Shown here: positions 10,220 through 25,300 of the stretch, one piece after another
Numbering within the stretch: position 1 is the first letter of the stretch
How the letters are laid out: every line of letters begins with the position of its first letter
Assembly: GCA_037074765.1 (NCBI GenBank)
Contig: JBAMDO010000337.1
Location: 1 to 43,109, forward strand
Direction of reading: 5' to 3'
DNA from: Mansonella perstans
Lineage: Eukaryota; Nematoda; Chromadorea; Rhabditida; Onchocercidae
DNA: 43,109 bases
Program-made: the position numbers and the translations under genes
Notes under the pieces: generated by a model
What the model saw: the letters and a program-made list of their open reading frames with translations, nothing else
Databases searched by the model: none
Told to the model about the DNA's origin: nothing

Positions 10220-13200
10220 ATGTCTCCTTCAATAACTTCACAAGCTGATGTGATTGCACAACGATATAATAATATCATTAAATCAAAGGAGGATAAACGA
10301 GAAGTTAGTGATTTGGATCAGAATATGTAATTTCAGTGTTACTTTATGGATTGCTAGAAATTTGCTTCATTTAATATTATCTATATTCGTAAGTATTTTC
10401 GGATAAATCTGCATAAATTAAATTGTTTCTTGAAAGAAAAATTTTAAATAATTTAAAAAATTTCAGTACCGAGGATTGGAGTTGGCAAATGGTCTTCGAG
10501 TTCTTTTAATTTCAGATCCGAAAACAGATAAAAGCGCCGCATCAATGGACGTTAATGTAGGTAGGTGTATGGCAATAATTTCAATTTTTCACGAATTTTT
10601 AATTTATGTTAAGGAAGAGGGACAAAATGTGAAAAAAATATTCAGGATTACAAAAAAAAGTAAAATTCAATGAATATTCATCATAATGTGACTTATTTGC
10701 ATACTTCTGCATTTTGTTTAGTTCTCATTGGATGGTTCTTTAAAATAGTTTTTGAGTCTTATTATAAGTTTGATATAAATATACATACTGCATTTATGCA
10801 ATCAAAATGCTATTCTGTATTTTTGCAGGTCACTTAATGGATCCATGGAATTTGCCTGGATTAGCACATTTTTGCGAGCATATGCTTTTCTTAGGTACTG
10901 ATAAATATCCATCAGAGAATGAGTATAGTAAATTTATTTCATCACATGGTGGAATAACAAATGCTTACACAGCTACTGATCATACAAATTATCACTTCGA
11001 TATTGCTCCTGAACATCTACGTGTTAGTTTTTTTCGTTCACATTTATCTGAAGAATTCGATTTTTTTTGTTTTTGTACAGATTATCCGAAACTAATCACT
11101 AAAAATTTTCGATTGTTTTTTGTTGATGTTAGCGCTTAATAGTGGGGATATTGTAGCTTCTTTTTTTGCTGTCCTAGCTAGTTTCCATTGTTACTGAAGT
11201 TAGAGATTTATGGAGCACAAACTGCTTTTAAAAAATAGTCATTAAACTTTTCTTTTGCATCATATTTTTTATGTTTCAGCACAGCTTCACTCATATATTT
11301 TTCCTTTTCCCATTTTTAAAACTTCCAAGTTTTTTTAGGACGCTCTAGATAGATTCGTACAATTTTTTCTGAGTCCACAGTTTACGGAAAGTGCAACCGA
11401 ACGCGAAGTAAAAGCTGTTGATTCGGAATTTTCCAATAGTCTTTTTAACGATCAGTGGCGCATGTTGCAAGTAGAACGGTAAGCTGATATACTGTTTAAA
11501 CTTATACTAATTATATAAAGTCGTTGAAGAGGAATTCTTTGATTTTGTACTTGACGAATAGAATTTTGGATTTTTAGAAATTCCCTTTTATTATCATCAA
11601 TAACCTATCGTACTGTTTAAGAAAGCATGCGCAAGTTCGTTTCTAATTTCCAATTTACTTCGGAGCACAAAGTTTTTTTTTTGTATTTTACATGACCACT
11701 ATTGCAAACAGCAGAATGGATAATGTTTCATCACATGATTTGAAATCTGCAATAATTTAAAATGAGTTCATTGTTGAAAAGAATAACAGAAACATTGGAA
11801 ACTTTCTGTTATTGTAATTAACAATAATTTTGATGGAAAAGGAAGCAATTAATATGTTCCTTGCAATTTCATTTTGGTACACTTGTTTTTAAATTTTCTT
11901 CTATACCGTTTTACTTTAGATCATTATCAAAGCCTTCGCATGATTATGGCAAATTTGGTACTGGCAATCAAACAACACTTATGATTGAAGCAGTGAAAAA
12001 TGGAATTGAACCGCGTAAAGCCTTGCTAGAATTTCATAAAAAATATTACTCATCTGACATGTAAGTATATTCACTGTAACAAAGTGTGATTCTAGGATAT
12101 AATATTATTCGAAATATCACTAAATTATTGTTGTCTTATCGTAATCACCGTATTCTATTTACAGAATGAAATCTTTCTCAATATTATTACCCATTTTAGA
12201 GTGGTTCGAAAAAAAAATTTGCATATCATTTCGGAAAGTTTCATTATTGTAGTTTAATTTTTATCTATTCAATTTAATATTGTGATAGCAGTCAATAAGA
12301 TGATGCTGTTCTTTTTTGCACTATTCTGTATCAAATAGAGAACGTGATAATGTTGAGCAGAACTTTTCCAGAATGTCGTTCGCTATTTTGGGGAAGGAAT
12401 CACTAGATCAACTGGAGCAAATGGTTACGTCGCTTAGTTTTGGAGATATCGAGAAGAAGAATATGTCAAGGAAAATTTGGGATGAAGGACCGTATGGTGA
12501 GGAACAATTGGGAGTTAAAATTGAGGTAAGACTTGTTCGACGATGTTCATTATGATATTCATAAATTAGTGATTTTTAAAAATTGATTGGATTCAACTGT
12601 TACGACTTTTACTTAAATAGTCAGATGTGAAATCAAAGTATCGCGGAAGATCTTTTCATTTAATGAATTTCGCTAGAGTTATTTTGTGTGAGCATTCTCG
12701 CAGTGCGCTCATCGTGTTATTTTTTTAGCTGGTACCAGTAAAAGATCTGAGGTATTTAACTCTGACATTTCCGATTCGCGATTATCGCGATGATTATCGA
12801 TCTTGGCCTGCACATTATATATGTGAGTTTTTGGTCGCTCTTAATTTTTCTAGTTAAAGACTTTTCTATATTTAAGATGATTTTCTGTAAATATGACAAA
12901 TGAGTTAGCAAGATTTATGAAACTGCGTTAGCTATATGAGTATACTATTTACCGCGATGATAGTCCCAATTTTGTTCAGTTACCTCGTTAATTTGCACTT
13001 TCATTAATTTTTTAGAGCTTTTTATTTTTAAAATTCAAAAAAAAGAGAATTTCTTAAGGGTTCATTCTCTGTTTTGATACTTGTTTTTGAGCATTTATTA
13101 TAAGCAGTATTAAAACTGGAAGAAGTAAATCTAGAAAAATATTTTTAAACGAAATTTAATACTCAGAAGTTCTCGTAATCCACAAAATGTACTGATGAAA

Positions 13201-16200
13201 TCACTTTTTAGCACACCTGATAGGTCATGAAGGTCCCGGATCATTATTATCTGAACTCAAAAAACGCGGTTGGGTTAATTCATTATCAGCTGGTGATCGA
13301 CTTTTAGCTAGAGGTTTCGGTAACTTTAGCGTGTCAGTAGATCTAAGCGAAGGTTTGTCGTTTATTTTCTTTATTATTACTTCAAAAATGCGATAGACTA
13401 TAAAATAAATAAATTTCGCATATACTCAACTTTGACTGTATAGGAAGTTTTTGTTCAAATTTATTTCTAGGGATTTAAAGTCATAATTCATATTTTGAAA
13501 TTGGAGCCTTATACTTATTTTTTCAGAAGGTTTGCTGCATACCGATGACATTGTTAAACTGGTGTTCAATGAAGTGGGTTTAGTGAAGCATGCTGGCCCA
13601 CTGAAATGGATTTTTGATGAACTGAAACAGTTACAAGAAATTAAATTTCGTTTTAAGGTACATTATGCTATTTCTCGCAATTTTCATTGTAATGAATTTA
13701 TTTAAACGTAACATTTGTTTTGAACAATCAGGTTTCAGTTGTAATTTCTATTCTTTAAGCATTTCGAGCATATTTTAAACCAAATTTTAAATTATTTTAC
13801 ATTATCTTTAAACTACATTTGATATATTTTAATTTACATTTTACATTCATTTTAAACTATATTTTATTACTTTTTAATTTATTACCTGGGCGTATTTCAT
13901 ACTATTTTCTTTTTTTAAAAAAGTCTGTCTTGATAATAAATATTTCAAACATATAGGACAAAGAAAATCCATTGAATTATGTTACGCATGTTTCATCCGA
14001 ATTACAACGTATACCGTTCGAAGATGTAATCTGTGCGGATTATAAAATGGACGTTTACAAACCAGGTATTTTGTTTTATCAAATTTTTTTCAAAGGCACA
14101 TAGCTGAATTTGATTTCACAAAAAAATAAATTCAAAGCTTATGATACTGCTTTGTCTGAGTGATTTCATAAGTTAAATTATGTTAGATAATTTTGATTTC
14201 ATTTGGGTGTTTCAGATTTAATAAAGGAATTTATCGGCGAAATAAGACCCGAAAATATGTTTTATACTGTAATTTCACAAAAATACACTGGGAAAGCGAA
14301 TAATATAAAAGAAAAATGGTATGGGACAGAATACAATACTACAAAAATTGACAAGGTTTGTTTCATAAAAATAATTTTCTTTATTATGAACAATTTTGAA
14401 ATTTCATATTTAAATAAACGAATAGTTTTTAATTTTAAAAGAAACATTTGTATGGCAAAATAAAAAAATAAACTTCGTTAAAATTGATGGTTTTTAAATG
14501 TTCTTCCCGGTTAGTTTGATGAAATATACAAAATCATTGCAGGAGATTTTATCGAAATTCAATGATGCGCTAGCTCAAACACCAGATTTCTTGCACTTAC
14601 CGGCCAAAAATGAGTACATTGCAACGAAATTTGATCTGAAATCACGTGAGGAAACTAGGTAAGAAAATATATCAATTATTCTAATTTATAAGTTGGAATT
14701 TTCTCCTTCAAATTTTAAATCCAAATGTTTTTTTCTTTCATATCCTAACTAAAAGAGTAAATGAAAAAAAGCTCGGTGTCTACCAGTTTTGCATTTAAAA
14801 TTTAAAATTTTTTTGTAGTTTCCTGGTTCCTTTTTCTTTTAATTAAGCCATTTTATTGAATTTGCTGAATTCTGCATTTAAAAAAATACGAGAACAATTT
14901 TTTTTCCGAGAATTCCATTTTGGAAAATTCTTTTGCTCTGTTATCTTTAGAGAAATACCCCATCTTGTCATAAATAATGACTGGTGCCGATTATGGTTTA
15001 TGCAAGATAACGATTTCAAGCTGCCGAAGCTTACCACCCGAATAGCCTTCAAATCGCCGATGATGCAGTCAAATCCATTGAATTCCTACCTATCTGCAAT
15101 GTTCGTTATTTGCTTACAGGTAATACCATTTTGTTCTTATGCAAAGTAACGAAGATAAGCGATAATCATTGAAGTTTTTTATTTTCAACAGCAGTGAAAA
15201 ATTTCATTATGCTGCTGTAGAAACTTCTAATTCATATCCTTAGTATTTGTTTGAAACTTTTTTGATCGTAGTTTATCAACTTCACTGTTAACAGGTAACA
15301 TTTCTGATTGCTGGAAATTTTTTTAGTTTGAAGAAAATTCAAAGATTCTTAAGTGGATTCATTTTCAGGATGCTATCAGTGAGGAAACATACAATGCACA
15401 TCTTGCTGGCCTGGAAGCTTCGTTTGATTTGCAGTCTTATGGTATCACGTTGCATGTAACAGGCTATGATGAGAAACAACCAAAATTTGTTCATGATTTG
15501 ATTGAGCGGTTTATCTTTTTTGTACCAGGTAATAAGCAGCACTAATGGGCATGGAATACTTTTCCAATTATTGTTTTTTCTTTTTTTATATTTCGCGGTC
15601 ATGAACATAACAGTTTTCGATCTGTATATTACTTAAATTTGTAGTGAATATTGGTCATTTCAAATTATATCTTCATGAAGACACTCGGTAAGATAATGGA
15701 ATAAAACAATTAATTCCCTAATTTAAATCAGTCTGATTTTGGCTTGGATATATGTCATGGAACATCTGTATGATCATCTTAAAAATTGATAGTGATAGTT
15801 CATTGTGTTCATTCAGTACACTAATTGATCATGTCCATTTAGATGAGGAGCGCTATAACGTATTGAAAGAAACATTTTGTCGAAATTTGCGAAATTTTCG
15901 TCAAAGTCAGCCATATATGCAATCTCACTACTACACTACGTTATTGCTTAGTAGCCGAAACTGGAGCAAAGAGGAAGTATTAACTTGTGCTGAAAGTTAG
16001 TTAGTATTATGTGCTTTTTTTTTATTTTTGATATGTTTGTTGTTTTGAATTGAGAAATAAAACATGACAGCAGTAAGAGCAAAACATTAATTACTGTCAG
16101 AAAGATGAAAAAAAGTTGTCATATTTCAGATTGTCAGGTTGATAAATTGCGGAAATTTACATTTGAATCTCTGCAAGCTTTGCAAATTGAAGGACTTATT

Positions 16201-17951
16201 TATGGCAATATAACTGAAAAAATAAGTTTTTTCTCTTCAGTTCTTAACCGATGACCTCTTTTGTTATTTCCGAATGGTTTTTTTTTTCTTTTGGAAGTAT
16301 TGCAGTGAGCATGGAAATTGATTTTTAGGAGTCTGTTAAAATTTTCGACGAAGTTGTTTCAAGATTTAAAGCACTTCCGGACAGTCGACATCTTTTCAGT
16401 AGTGAATTAGATCTGTTTAGAGACCACGAAATTCCAAAAGGTAAACTTTACATCATTTGGTTGATTTTGCGCTTTTCGTAACGGTATTCGCTCTTCAATT
16501 GTAACATGCATTTGATATAGAAAAATGAAATGGTTAGAATTGAAAAATTTTCGATATATTAAATTATAGTGCATAAATTCCCTTAGATCATTTTTTAAAA
16601 ACTTAAGCCGTAAAATTCCAATTTAAATTGGATAACCACGTAAGATCTTTCTATATTTCAGGTTGCCAATACATATATAAGGCATTTCAGTCAACACATC
16701 CAAATGCATCAATCAATTACGTTATGCAAACAGGTCTACAAGATACCCGAGAAAATGTCTTGTTAGAATTAGTCGTGCAGTTACTTGCTGAGCCTGCTTT
16801 TAATCAGCTGAGAACGACGGAACAGTTAGGTAAGCAGAAATGATTAGATTTTTCATTTATTTAATGGTGTAAGAATGTTACCTTGATTTGAAGTAAAAAA
16901 CTTGTAGTGCGCTCAGTTATAATTTGAAAAGTTTTCAGGTTACATTGTTCACACGGGTGCTAGACGAAATAATGGTGTCCAAGGAATTGAATTACTGATT
17001 CAGGGACAGCATATTCCGGAATTTATGGAAGAAAGAATCGAGAATTTCCTTGTGAAATTCCGGGTAAAAATTTACATTATATGATGATGTTTTTCTGATC
17101 TTATGCCTATTTCTGCTTAAATTATTTATTTTTTCAGTGTGATCTTGAAAAAATGCCTAATGATGAATTTCTCGACAATGTTGAAGCACTTGCCACTAAA
17201 CGTCTCGAAAAGCCAAAGACAATGAAAGCTCAAGCAGCGCGTTTTTGGACTGAAATAGATAATGGATTTTATTTATTCGAAAGAAGTATTTGTTTAATTT
17301 GTTTGATTTGGAATTTTTCAGTCTTACTGAGAGATCGCAAGAAATTTGGTATTTTTGTGAAATGTAATCTACATTTATATTTATTGATTTCATGAAATTT
17401 TTTTATTTTCAAGGAAGTTAAAAAAAGTAAATGAACAAAAGATCCAGTTTTTGTTTATAACTTAGTAATGGTAAATCAATTTCAGCTGATATTGAAGTAC
17501 CTGTTCTACGGAAACTAACCAAAGCAGATGTTATTGAATACTTCGACACACATTTTGCGGCGCGTTGTTCGGAAAGAAGAAAGCTTTGTGCAGCTGTTTA
17601 TGCTAATACTGATACCGAAGAAACAGTTTCGAGGCGCGAACGTGAAGCTAGCGGTGATGCAGCACAGGTAGGTCTTACTTGTTTATGTGCATACTACTGG
17701 ATCTAGAATCAAAAGCACAAACGAATAAATAAATATTATTTTGTACTAATTTATTACCACTTCTTTTGTCATCTACCAAGTTCTTCTAGTATTTCTGAAG
17801 TCTATATTCAGAATTAATCATTTGCGATTTTCAGATGTCTGAACGGATAAATAATATAAGAAAATTCAAGTCCCGGCTGTCGCTTTATCCATCACCGCAA
17901 CCAGCTGTGGATATTTATCAACATATTCCGAAAGAGAACAGTGATAATTAA
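10220..17951 (+). CDS. ide: Insulysin / insulin-degrading enzyme, M16A zinc metalloprotease
   Basis: Insulysins are mostly cytosolic proteases that enclose and cut small peptides such as insulin-like hormones. Exons: 10220-10303, 10467-10560, 10829-11022, 11339-11478, 11920-12060, 12372-12525, 12729-12822, 13212-13352, 13527-13657, 13957-14065, 14216-14355, 14543-14658, 14951-15119, 15369-15528, 15843-15995, 16130-16221, 16329-16440, 16662-16829, 16939-17063, 17138-17285, 17486-17667, 17835-17951. The product is 987 aa (human IDE about 1019). The inverted zinc motif HFCEH is at residues 73-77. The third ligand Glu154 (REVKAVDSE) lies 77 residues beyond His77, the same spacing as in human IDE (112 to 189). 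The non-catalytic half keeps [11 protein letters not shown] and ARRNNGIQG, the substrate-contact segment. All junctions keep frame. The donor of the intron at 16222 reads ATAAGT rather than GTAAGT. No signal peptide is visible. Residues 1-28 ([11 protein letters not shown]...) are short and lack a mitochondrial-type leader. The gene converges with the PLEKHD1-like gene downstream. Confidence 0.96.
16222..16328 (+). other. Insulysin intron with a non-canonical AT-AG border
   Basis: The exon ends ...GGCAATATAACTGAAAAA (GNITEK, a conserved insulysin segment) and the next begins GAGTCTGTTAAA. The frame requires a phase-0 donor right after GAAAAA, but the sequence there is ATAAGTTTTT. The ending TTTTTAG is normal. 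The nearest GT (in AAGTTT) would put a wrong phase or a stop in the message. The site looks like a normal GTAAGT donor with its first G changed to A, so it may be a sequence error, an allele or a true AT-AG intron. Confidence 0.75.
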
Positions 17952-19354
17952 ATCATTCTTCATTGCTAAGTGGGATTTTGGTTTTTTGATTAAAACTGTT
18001 GAAAATTTCAATTCTTTATGGCAAAAAAAAATGTTGTATTTTGTTTGTTTCCAATACAAACAATATGTTTGAAATCTTACCATTTAAAATTTCATCTCGT
18101 TACTTAGATTTTTGTTTTGTTTTTCTATTGCATGTTTTTTTCAATTTTCAATTCTCAATTCTTTGTTTTTTTTCGGTGGCCGGGTTTTCTATTACACAAA
18201 AATTTTCTTAAATGACATTTGTACTTCTTTCTATTGTACTTTATTCCCATTATAATTCCTATTAACTCATTCCATTATTTTAAATGTCTATGTAATTGTT
18301 GTAGTGATTATCGGATTGTTTGAACACAACGCATTTCTTATTGATTTAATCGCAGAAATGTTGATGTAATTTTCATCCACATTCTTGAAGATAACTATTA
18401 TAACAACAGTAAAGTTGTAATGTTGACAAAATTTGAACTTTTGGAGGTTAAAATTGTTATTGTTGTAGTGATTATCGGATTTTTAAATTGTTCTGTTCTG
18501 ATATTATTTTCGTTGATTTCTAGATATTTTCATAGCATCTGTAGATTTTACATATATTCGTAATGCTAAATTTTTACCTTTTTTTATAGATTTAACTACG
18601 ATAACACGAAAGAAATACATGATATAATTATTTTAAAAAAAACGTTTAACATAGTCTACATTTTGATTTTTGTTTTTTTTTTTACTTTTTTTTTACATTG
18701 GCACAAATTTCATTTTGAATTGCGATTGAATAAACAATTTATATCATGATTCTGAACAGTTTATATTATGATTCTGCGATATAGTTCATATCATAGGATC
18801 TATAGTTACACAGAGACATAAAAATTAAATGACTAATTAGATTGAAATAGATGGAAAATTACAGAAAAAGTAATGATTTTTAATTCATTCCAACAGGAAA
18901 TTTTTTCAAATCTTCGAACTGGAATAATAAATAAGGATTTTAAACTTTTGTCTTCTAGTCGAAAAAAAGTTGAAAGTTTAACAAAATACAGTAATGCGAA
19001 AATTCTTCCTTGACATCATGAAATATATCGGTCATCAATTTTCATACCATTGATCAATGCATATTTCAGATTTGATGTGCATATCAACTTTGTTTATCAA
19101 GTTAATGTTGTCTAAAATTTTCTTTAATTTCAAGATTATTCCTTCTCATTTATTGATTAAGAAAGAAATGTGCAAATGGCTTATTAATTATTTTGTATTT
19201 AACTTATCTTATAATCATTGTTTTCATAACATGATTCCTTTTCTTTTAAGCGATTAAAAAATTACAATAATTTTGATCATTCCGATTTTAGATTACAAAA
19301 AAATATTGTTTCTAAATTTAATTCTTTCAAATTTCATTTCGAAAAAGAAAAGAT
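17952..19354. other. Convergent 3' intergenic region
   Basis: This is the gap between two genes transcribed toward each other. On + there is an ATTAAA variant near 17989, and the first AATAAA is at 18729-18734. The ORFs at 17999-18211 and 19057-19257 are Phe/Ile/Leu/Ser-rich and chance-like. No gene is seen. Confidence 0.6.
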
Positions 19355-19360
19355 TTTATT
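19355..19360 (-). terminator. Poly(A) signal of the PLEKHD1-like gene
   Basis: On the - strand AATAAA (TTTATT on +) lies 17 nt after the stop codon at 19378-19380. It would give a very short 3' UTR, which is normal for nematodes. Confidence 0.6.
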
Positions 19361-19377
19361 TGATTATAAGCTTAAAT

Positions 19378-22300
19378 TTATAAATGCATTAGACTGTTTG
19401 GTTCAATTTTTGGTATTGGTTCTTCCGGATTTGACATTTCAGCATTGACATATCCTGTTCCTGTAGATAATGATTGCATAGTAGTAGATGGTACTAATTT
19501 ACGTCGGAATGAAGCACGTATACGTGTTTTGCTACGTCTCAATGAACGACGTGCGTGCATAGCATTTCGCATAATAATTGGTCGGTTTGCGTCCATTTTA
19601 GACATTTCAGCACATTGTTCAAAAAATTCTTAAAAGAAAAGTAAAAAAATGAAGCAAATAAAAATATCTATTAATTTATATTAAAAATTAATCTCTTTAA
19701 TTAACATCAATTAATCAGGTCTCTGTTCAATCTTATTTTTAATATTTAATTTAAAATTTTTTATCTGTAAATGAGATATTAGGAAAGAAAAATTAAATGA
19801 AAGGAAAAGAAATTAATCGATAGTTCCGAAATTTAAATTCGATTAAAATTTTCATCTGTCATCTAATTTATTTTGAAGAATTTAAACTTCATTAGTTAAG
19901 ATTTTGTACTTTAAATTTCACCTCGTAATTTATGAACATCCGGCATAATATGTTCCTGTAGCTCGCTCATCTGTGCTCCCGTTAATTTTAGTGCATTTTC
20001 TAAATGCTCCAGGGCTTTTTCGGCAGCTTTAAGTTGTGTTTCGGCACCTATTCGTGCCAGTACTTCATCTTTCAATTCAGCTTCTGTTATATCACGTTGT
20101 TCACTTACTTCCTAAATGTTTTTTCTGTTTGTTCAACATTTATTACACTTTTTGTTGCCATCGATAATTTAAAAAGATTAATTGAACTATTTAGGAAGTA
20201 AATAAATGTTAAAAAAAGGAATGAAAAAGAAATGAATTAAAATATGCAAAGTGACAGGAAAAAAATATAAAATTGCTATCGTTGTTGATAATTCAATAAA
20301 AATTAAAAATGTCATAAAAAGATAAAAGAAAAGAATCGAATTAATTAATATACAAGTCATCAAAATAGTGACGAAATGTTTTGAAAATATCTATATTAAA
20401 TTTTTTGAAATTCAAAAAATTAGGACTAAATTCTAAATTTTTTTTGCATGCATCGTTTTGCATTTTATTATCAATTAATTAATTGATTACTTACAATAGA
20501 ATTACAAGATACTAATTAGAAGAAAGAACTCAATTTATTTTACAATATTTTTAAATTGGAAAAAATTACGATGGCAATTTTTATTTCTTTGGAAAAGAGC
20601 AAGAAACAATTTTTAAAATGAAATTAGAAAAGCATTTTTCGAAATTCAAAAACAACCTTCAGTGAATTTAGTAGTTCCATTGTTTGACTGTTGTAGTATT
20701 CTCGTTCCTTCTCCAAATCAATTGTTTTCTTTTCATTCAAACGAAGCCTAAGCATTAAATTAATTAAAACTAATTAATAAATGAAATTTGCTGAATGAAA
20801 AAAGTTAGACGCAATTAATTTGAATAATTTAAAAAAATTTTTCCTTTTGCTGAAATAAAGTACAATGAAAAAAAAATGAAACTGTTCTAATCAATAATCA
20901 CACATTGCTTCAATTCGTTCTTTCTCCGCTAAAATACAATTCGTTTTCGTTTCAATTTCTAATAATCGATTCTTCAGTTGACAAGTTACAGTAGATAAAT
21001 TCTGGTTTTCAAGTAAAAATTTTTCACGCTCCCTGATTATCGATGACACTTGCTCTTCGATTTTTGATTTCTCCAAATTTAATGACTGCAAAAATATATT
21101 TCCATATTCATTTAGCAATAATCGGATTAAATGATAATTTTTAAAGTATTAAGCAAGAACAACTAAAAAAAAATTCTGTACGACAATTTCGCGATAAAAT
21201 ATGTTTTAAATTAATTGATTGATTAGGTCTAACTGAGTACCTAATTTTTTCCTGCAATCAAAAAAAGAAAAGAATTTAAGCAAATTTTCTTTCTTAAAAT
21301 TACAAAAATTTGAGATCAAAATTGCAAAAATTTCTAACTCAAAATTTGGAAGAAGAACAAAAATCTGACGATGAAATTATTGAAATTCGTTACTAAAATT
21401 GTGAAAATTTGGAACAAAATTTATGAAAATTTGAGACAAAATTAATCAAAATTTGAGAATTGAATTTAAAAAAATTTAGATTGAAATTATTTCCAATATT
21501 TTAATGCTAAAGTGAACGCTTTCAATTTTCCTCAGTTCTGCTAACGTTTTGATTGAATTTTTCAAACAGGCCAAGCACATTTATTAAAAAAAATAAATCA
21601 ACCATACCAATTAAATTTGCCATTCAATATTTTTAATTTTTTAAAAAAAAATAAGGTTTAGTTTAATTAGTGTTCATTAACCTGCATATTACTGACAAGG
21701 TGTTCAGTTTTGGTGTTTAGCGAGATTTTCTCCTGCTCCAGAGTTCGTTTCGTTTCATTCGTAATTTTCAATTCACTATAAAGCAAAAAAGAAAATACTA
21801 GGAAGAAATGCCTTCCTCATATCTTCTTCAAACTAATTTTAAAAAAAATAAAAACTTTTTTCAAAGTTAATGAAAGCATTTTTTAATAGGCTTTAATTAA
21901 TCGAATTATTAATTGATAATTTGATTAACTGCAGCTTAGTTCAGTGCCCTGATTTGGCCTACATAATAATACGAAAAGATGCTCAGTTTGAATTAAATTA
22001 AATTATTGCTAGTGAATTGATAGCAGTAATTGATTAATAATAATTAATAATAACATGACTTGGTTAATAATAAAAATTAAACAAAATCAAATTAATATTA
22101 ATACAATCGGAATTAAATTAATTAAATTTGTTGAAACAAATGAGCAAAACTGAAATAAATTATTGATAATTGAAACTGATTTGGCTGAAATTACTGATAA
22201 AAATCGAACCAATAAAGTTTTTGATAATGAGAATTTAAATTAATTTGATTGTTGATGATAAAAAGTAAACGAATCAAATTGATGGTGACAAAAATTATCC

Positions 22301-25300
22301 GAATTATATCCCTGACATTGGAAACAAAAAAATGTCTGGAGCAAAGTGTAAAAAATAACGAATAGATTTAAAAAAATTAGCGTAAGCGCTGAAGGAAACA
22401 AACTCAAATTTAATAAATTAATTTAAATTAACTTTTTAACGCTTTGCAGATCATCCTTCAACTTTTTCGTCATTCGAATTAATCTTTCTCGTTCTCGTTC
22501 CAATTCATCTTTTGCTTTTTCAAGACTCTACAAGAAGTGAAACGATAATCAAATTAAATTTCTGACGGCCAATAAAAACATTTCCTCCTTCTCTTCAATA
22601 AAATAATTAATTAATTGATTGAATTATTGAGAAGACTCAATCAATTTAGATCTCAACGATAACAAAAAGAAATTAAATTTTTAGATTCCAATAATAATAG
22701 AAATTTGCGACGATTGTAAATTGATACGGCAGTTTTGTTAAAAAAAAAATAAAACGTATGTACATTTGCATATAATATAATAATTAAAAACAAAAAAGAA
22801 TAGAAGTGATATTAAAATGCCTTTTCTTTTTTAAATAAAACAACTCCATCAATTTACAATTGCCAAAATTTCCGTTAAAATCGAGAATAAAATTTCCGAG
22901 AAGAATTCATACCGAGATTTCCTTGTTCAAAAAAAAAATTATTAAAAATATAAAAAAATTTGTAATTTAAACAAATGATAGGTTACTTTTTCGATTAAAA
23001 TTTTCTATTTATCATTTTTTTTATTTTTCCTTGATTTTCGAATTTTCTGAAGTATAGAAATTAAGTTTCAAATTTTAATTGTAATAAAAATTTAATCAAC
23101 CAAATATCGAGTATGTTCTTCTTGGCGTGCTTGTGCTTCGGCTAACAATTTTTCCTCATACATTTTCTTTTCTTCATTCAGCAGTATACCGCGATTTTCC
23201 AATTCTTCCACTAATTTTTCCCAGGAAGTTGTATTTTTGTACGAACTAAAATTTGCAAAATTTTCGTTATAAGAAATTTTTAAATTTGAAAAAAAATTTA
23301 TTTCGATATTAAAAATGATTTGAAAATTTTTTTTTGCAAATTTCTCAAATTCCTCTTTCACTTTTTCTTTCCAGTATTTGAAAATTAATAACTGAGAATA
23401 ATATGAGTGATTGAAATTTGAAAATTATTATAATTTTTTTGAAAATGACCTCGCTCAACTAGTAAAATCCAACTTTCCCATTTTTTTGGAACTATTATTC
23501 TTCTTTCATTTTTTTCCATATTTTTTTAAAAAAGCGTTTGATTTAATAAACAATATTAAAGTGAAATTTTAATTTCGTTTTTTTTCTTTGTACAAAAATA
23601 AATTTCAAATTAATTTTTTTTTTGCTAACATTTTTGTAGCATCACGTAAAGCATTCAGCCAACTTTCTTGTGTCCTTGAATCTGGTGCACAAACAATAAC
23701 AGCTGATTTGAATTGTGTATGTGTGATCAGTAAGCAATTCTTATGTCCATGATCTTGACCAGCTACTACAGAACAACCAACAAGCGGAACAATACCCTGA
23801 AATAATTTAAATCTGAATTTAATCAGTTTTATTATTCCGGATGATTGGTATTTGTGCTAGTAAGATAAAAAGTAAAATGATAAATTAATTTCTAAAAAAC
23901 AGTAATGTCAAATAATAACTGAAAGTATTCAGCAGTAAAATTACCTTTATTAAATTCAATTTGAATTTGATCACTTTATCAATGATTAATCTATTTTTAA
24001 GTGATTTCATTTTATAACTAATAGAAAAATGCAACTAGATGTAGTTCTAATGCATTATCACTTCCTCAAAATCACCAGTAACATGTGTCACTAAGGTACT
24101 TAAATGTACTTAAATGTGTAGTACTTAAACATCTATTGATTTTTTATAGACAGGCAAGTAAATAAGCCAGCCATTGTTGTCACTGAGTAATTAAGAGTAA
24201 GCTTATTTAATAGGATCGACTTAACTCCTGATTAATTAAGCAGTAATAAGTGAATGAATAATTAAATTAAGGGATAAGCTTATATTAAATTACTAGCATG
24301 CAATAAAAAATATATTAATTATAATTATCAAATTTTAATTGCAATTGCAACTATTAATACTTTAACTACTGGCACTAATAATAAGAACACCTTCGGATGT
24401 AAATTCATACGTCTTGATTTCTCAAAGATTTTTCTCTCCGAAATTTTATAATAAATTAGAAAGCATTCTTTGAGCACGAAAAATCTGAAAATAATTTTAA
24501 TTTGAGATTAAATTTTTTTGCCAATAATTAAATGCATTTTGATTTTAATATTTGCTTGGATTAAGCTTAAAAATTAGTAACAAATATAAATGTAGTAAGC
24601 AAAGAAATTAACAAAAATTTTGTTTATTTAAAAGGAAAGATTTGAAATTAAATGAGAAAATTGGGTGAATTAATAATTTTTAATTTGAATAAGAACATTA
24701 ATTAAAATAATTAATGCACCGTTTATTCCATTTTGCTGTACGATTTTTCCGTTTACTTTGTTTCAACATAATACCATAATGTTGAACACCAAATGTAGAT
24801 GAATACATGGCTAATTCGAGACGATTCGGCTTAGCATTCTGTTGTTCATCTGAATTATCGAATGCATCAGCTATCCGACGTCTACCACGATTTAATGATG
24901 TACTAAACTGAAATGCACTAAAAAAAATTATTTAATTTCAATTATTCGAATTAATCAAATTTAGTTAAATTCGTTTTACCTAATACTAACCAAATGATGA
25001 CAGTTCTTTTTCTTCTGATCGATTGAAAATTCAAATTGAATAAATTTATTCAAATGTGTATTACATTAATGATTTATTAATAATCAAAATTTTTACATTA
25101 ATGATTTATTAATAATCAGTTATTACATTAATGATTTATTAATAATCAAAATTAATTTTTTATAATCAATCGAATCAGATCTAATGCATTATTACAATGA
25201 TTAATATAATCATTATTTATCTTGCACTAAAATTTGAAATAATCACTGATATAATAATGTTTTACCATAGTTGATTAATTTTGACAACTAGCATTTATTT

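Noticed and set aside
15752..15842. Upstream extension of insulysin exon 15 with an ATG at 15752
   Set aside because: The frame is open, but the preceding exon ends in phase 1 and only the acceptor CATTTAG at 15842 joins it correctly, giving the conserved [10 protein letters not shown] segment.
24908..24917. Acceptor TTTTTTTTAG for exon 2 of the PLEKHD1-like gene
   Set aside because: It would shift the frame relative to exon 1, which ends in phase 0; the ATTTCAG 10 nt further downstream keeps it open.
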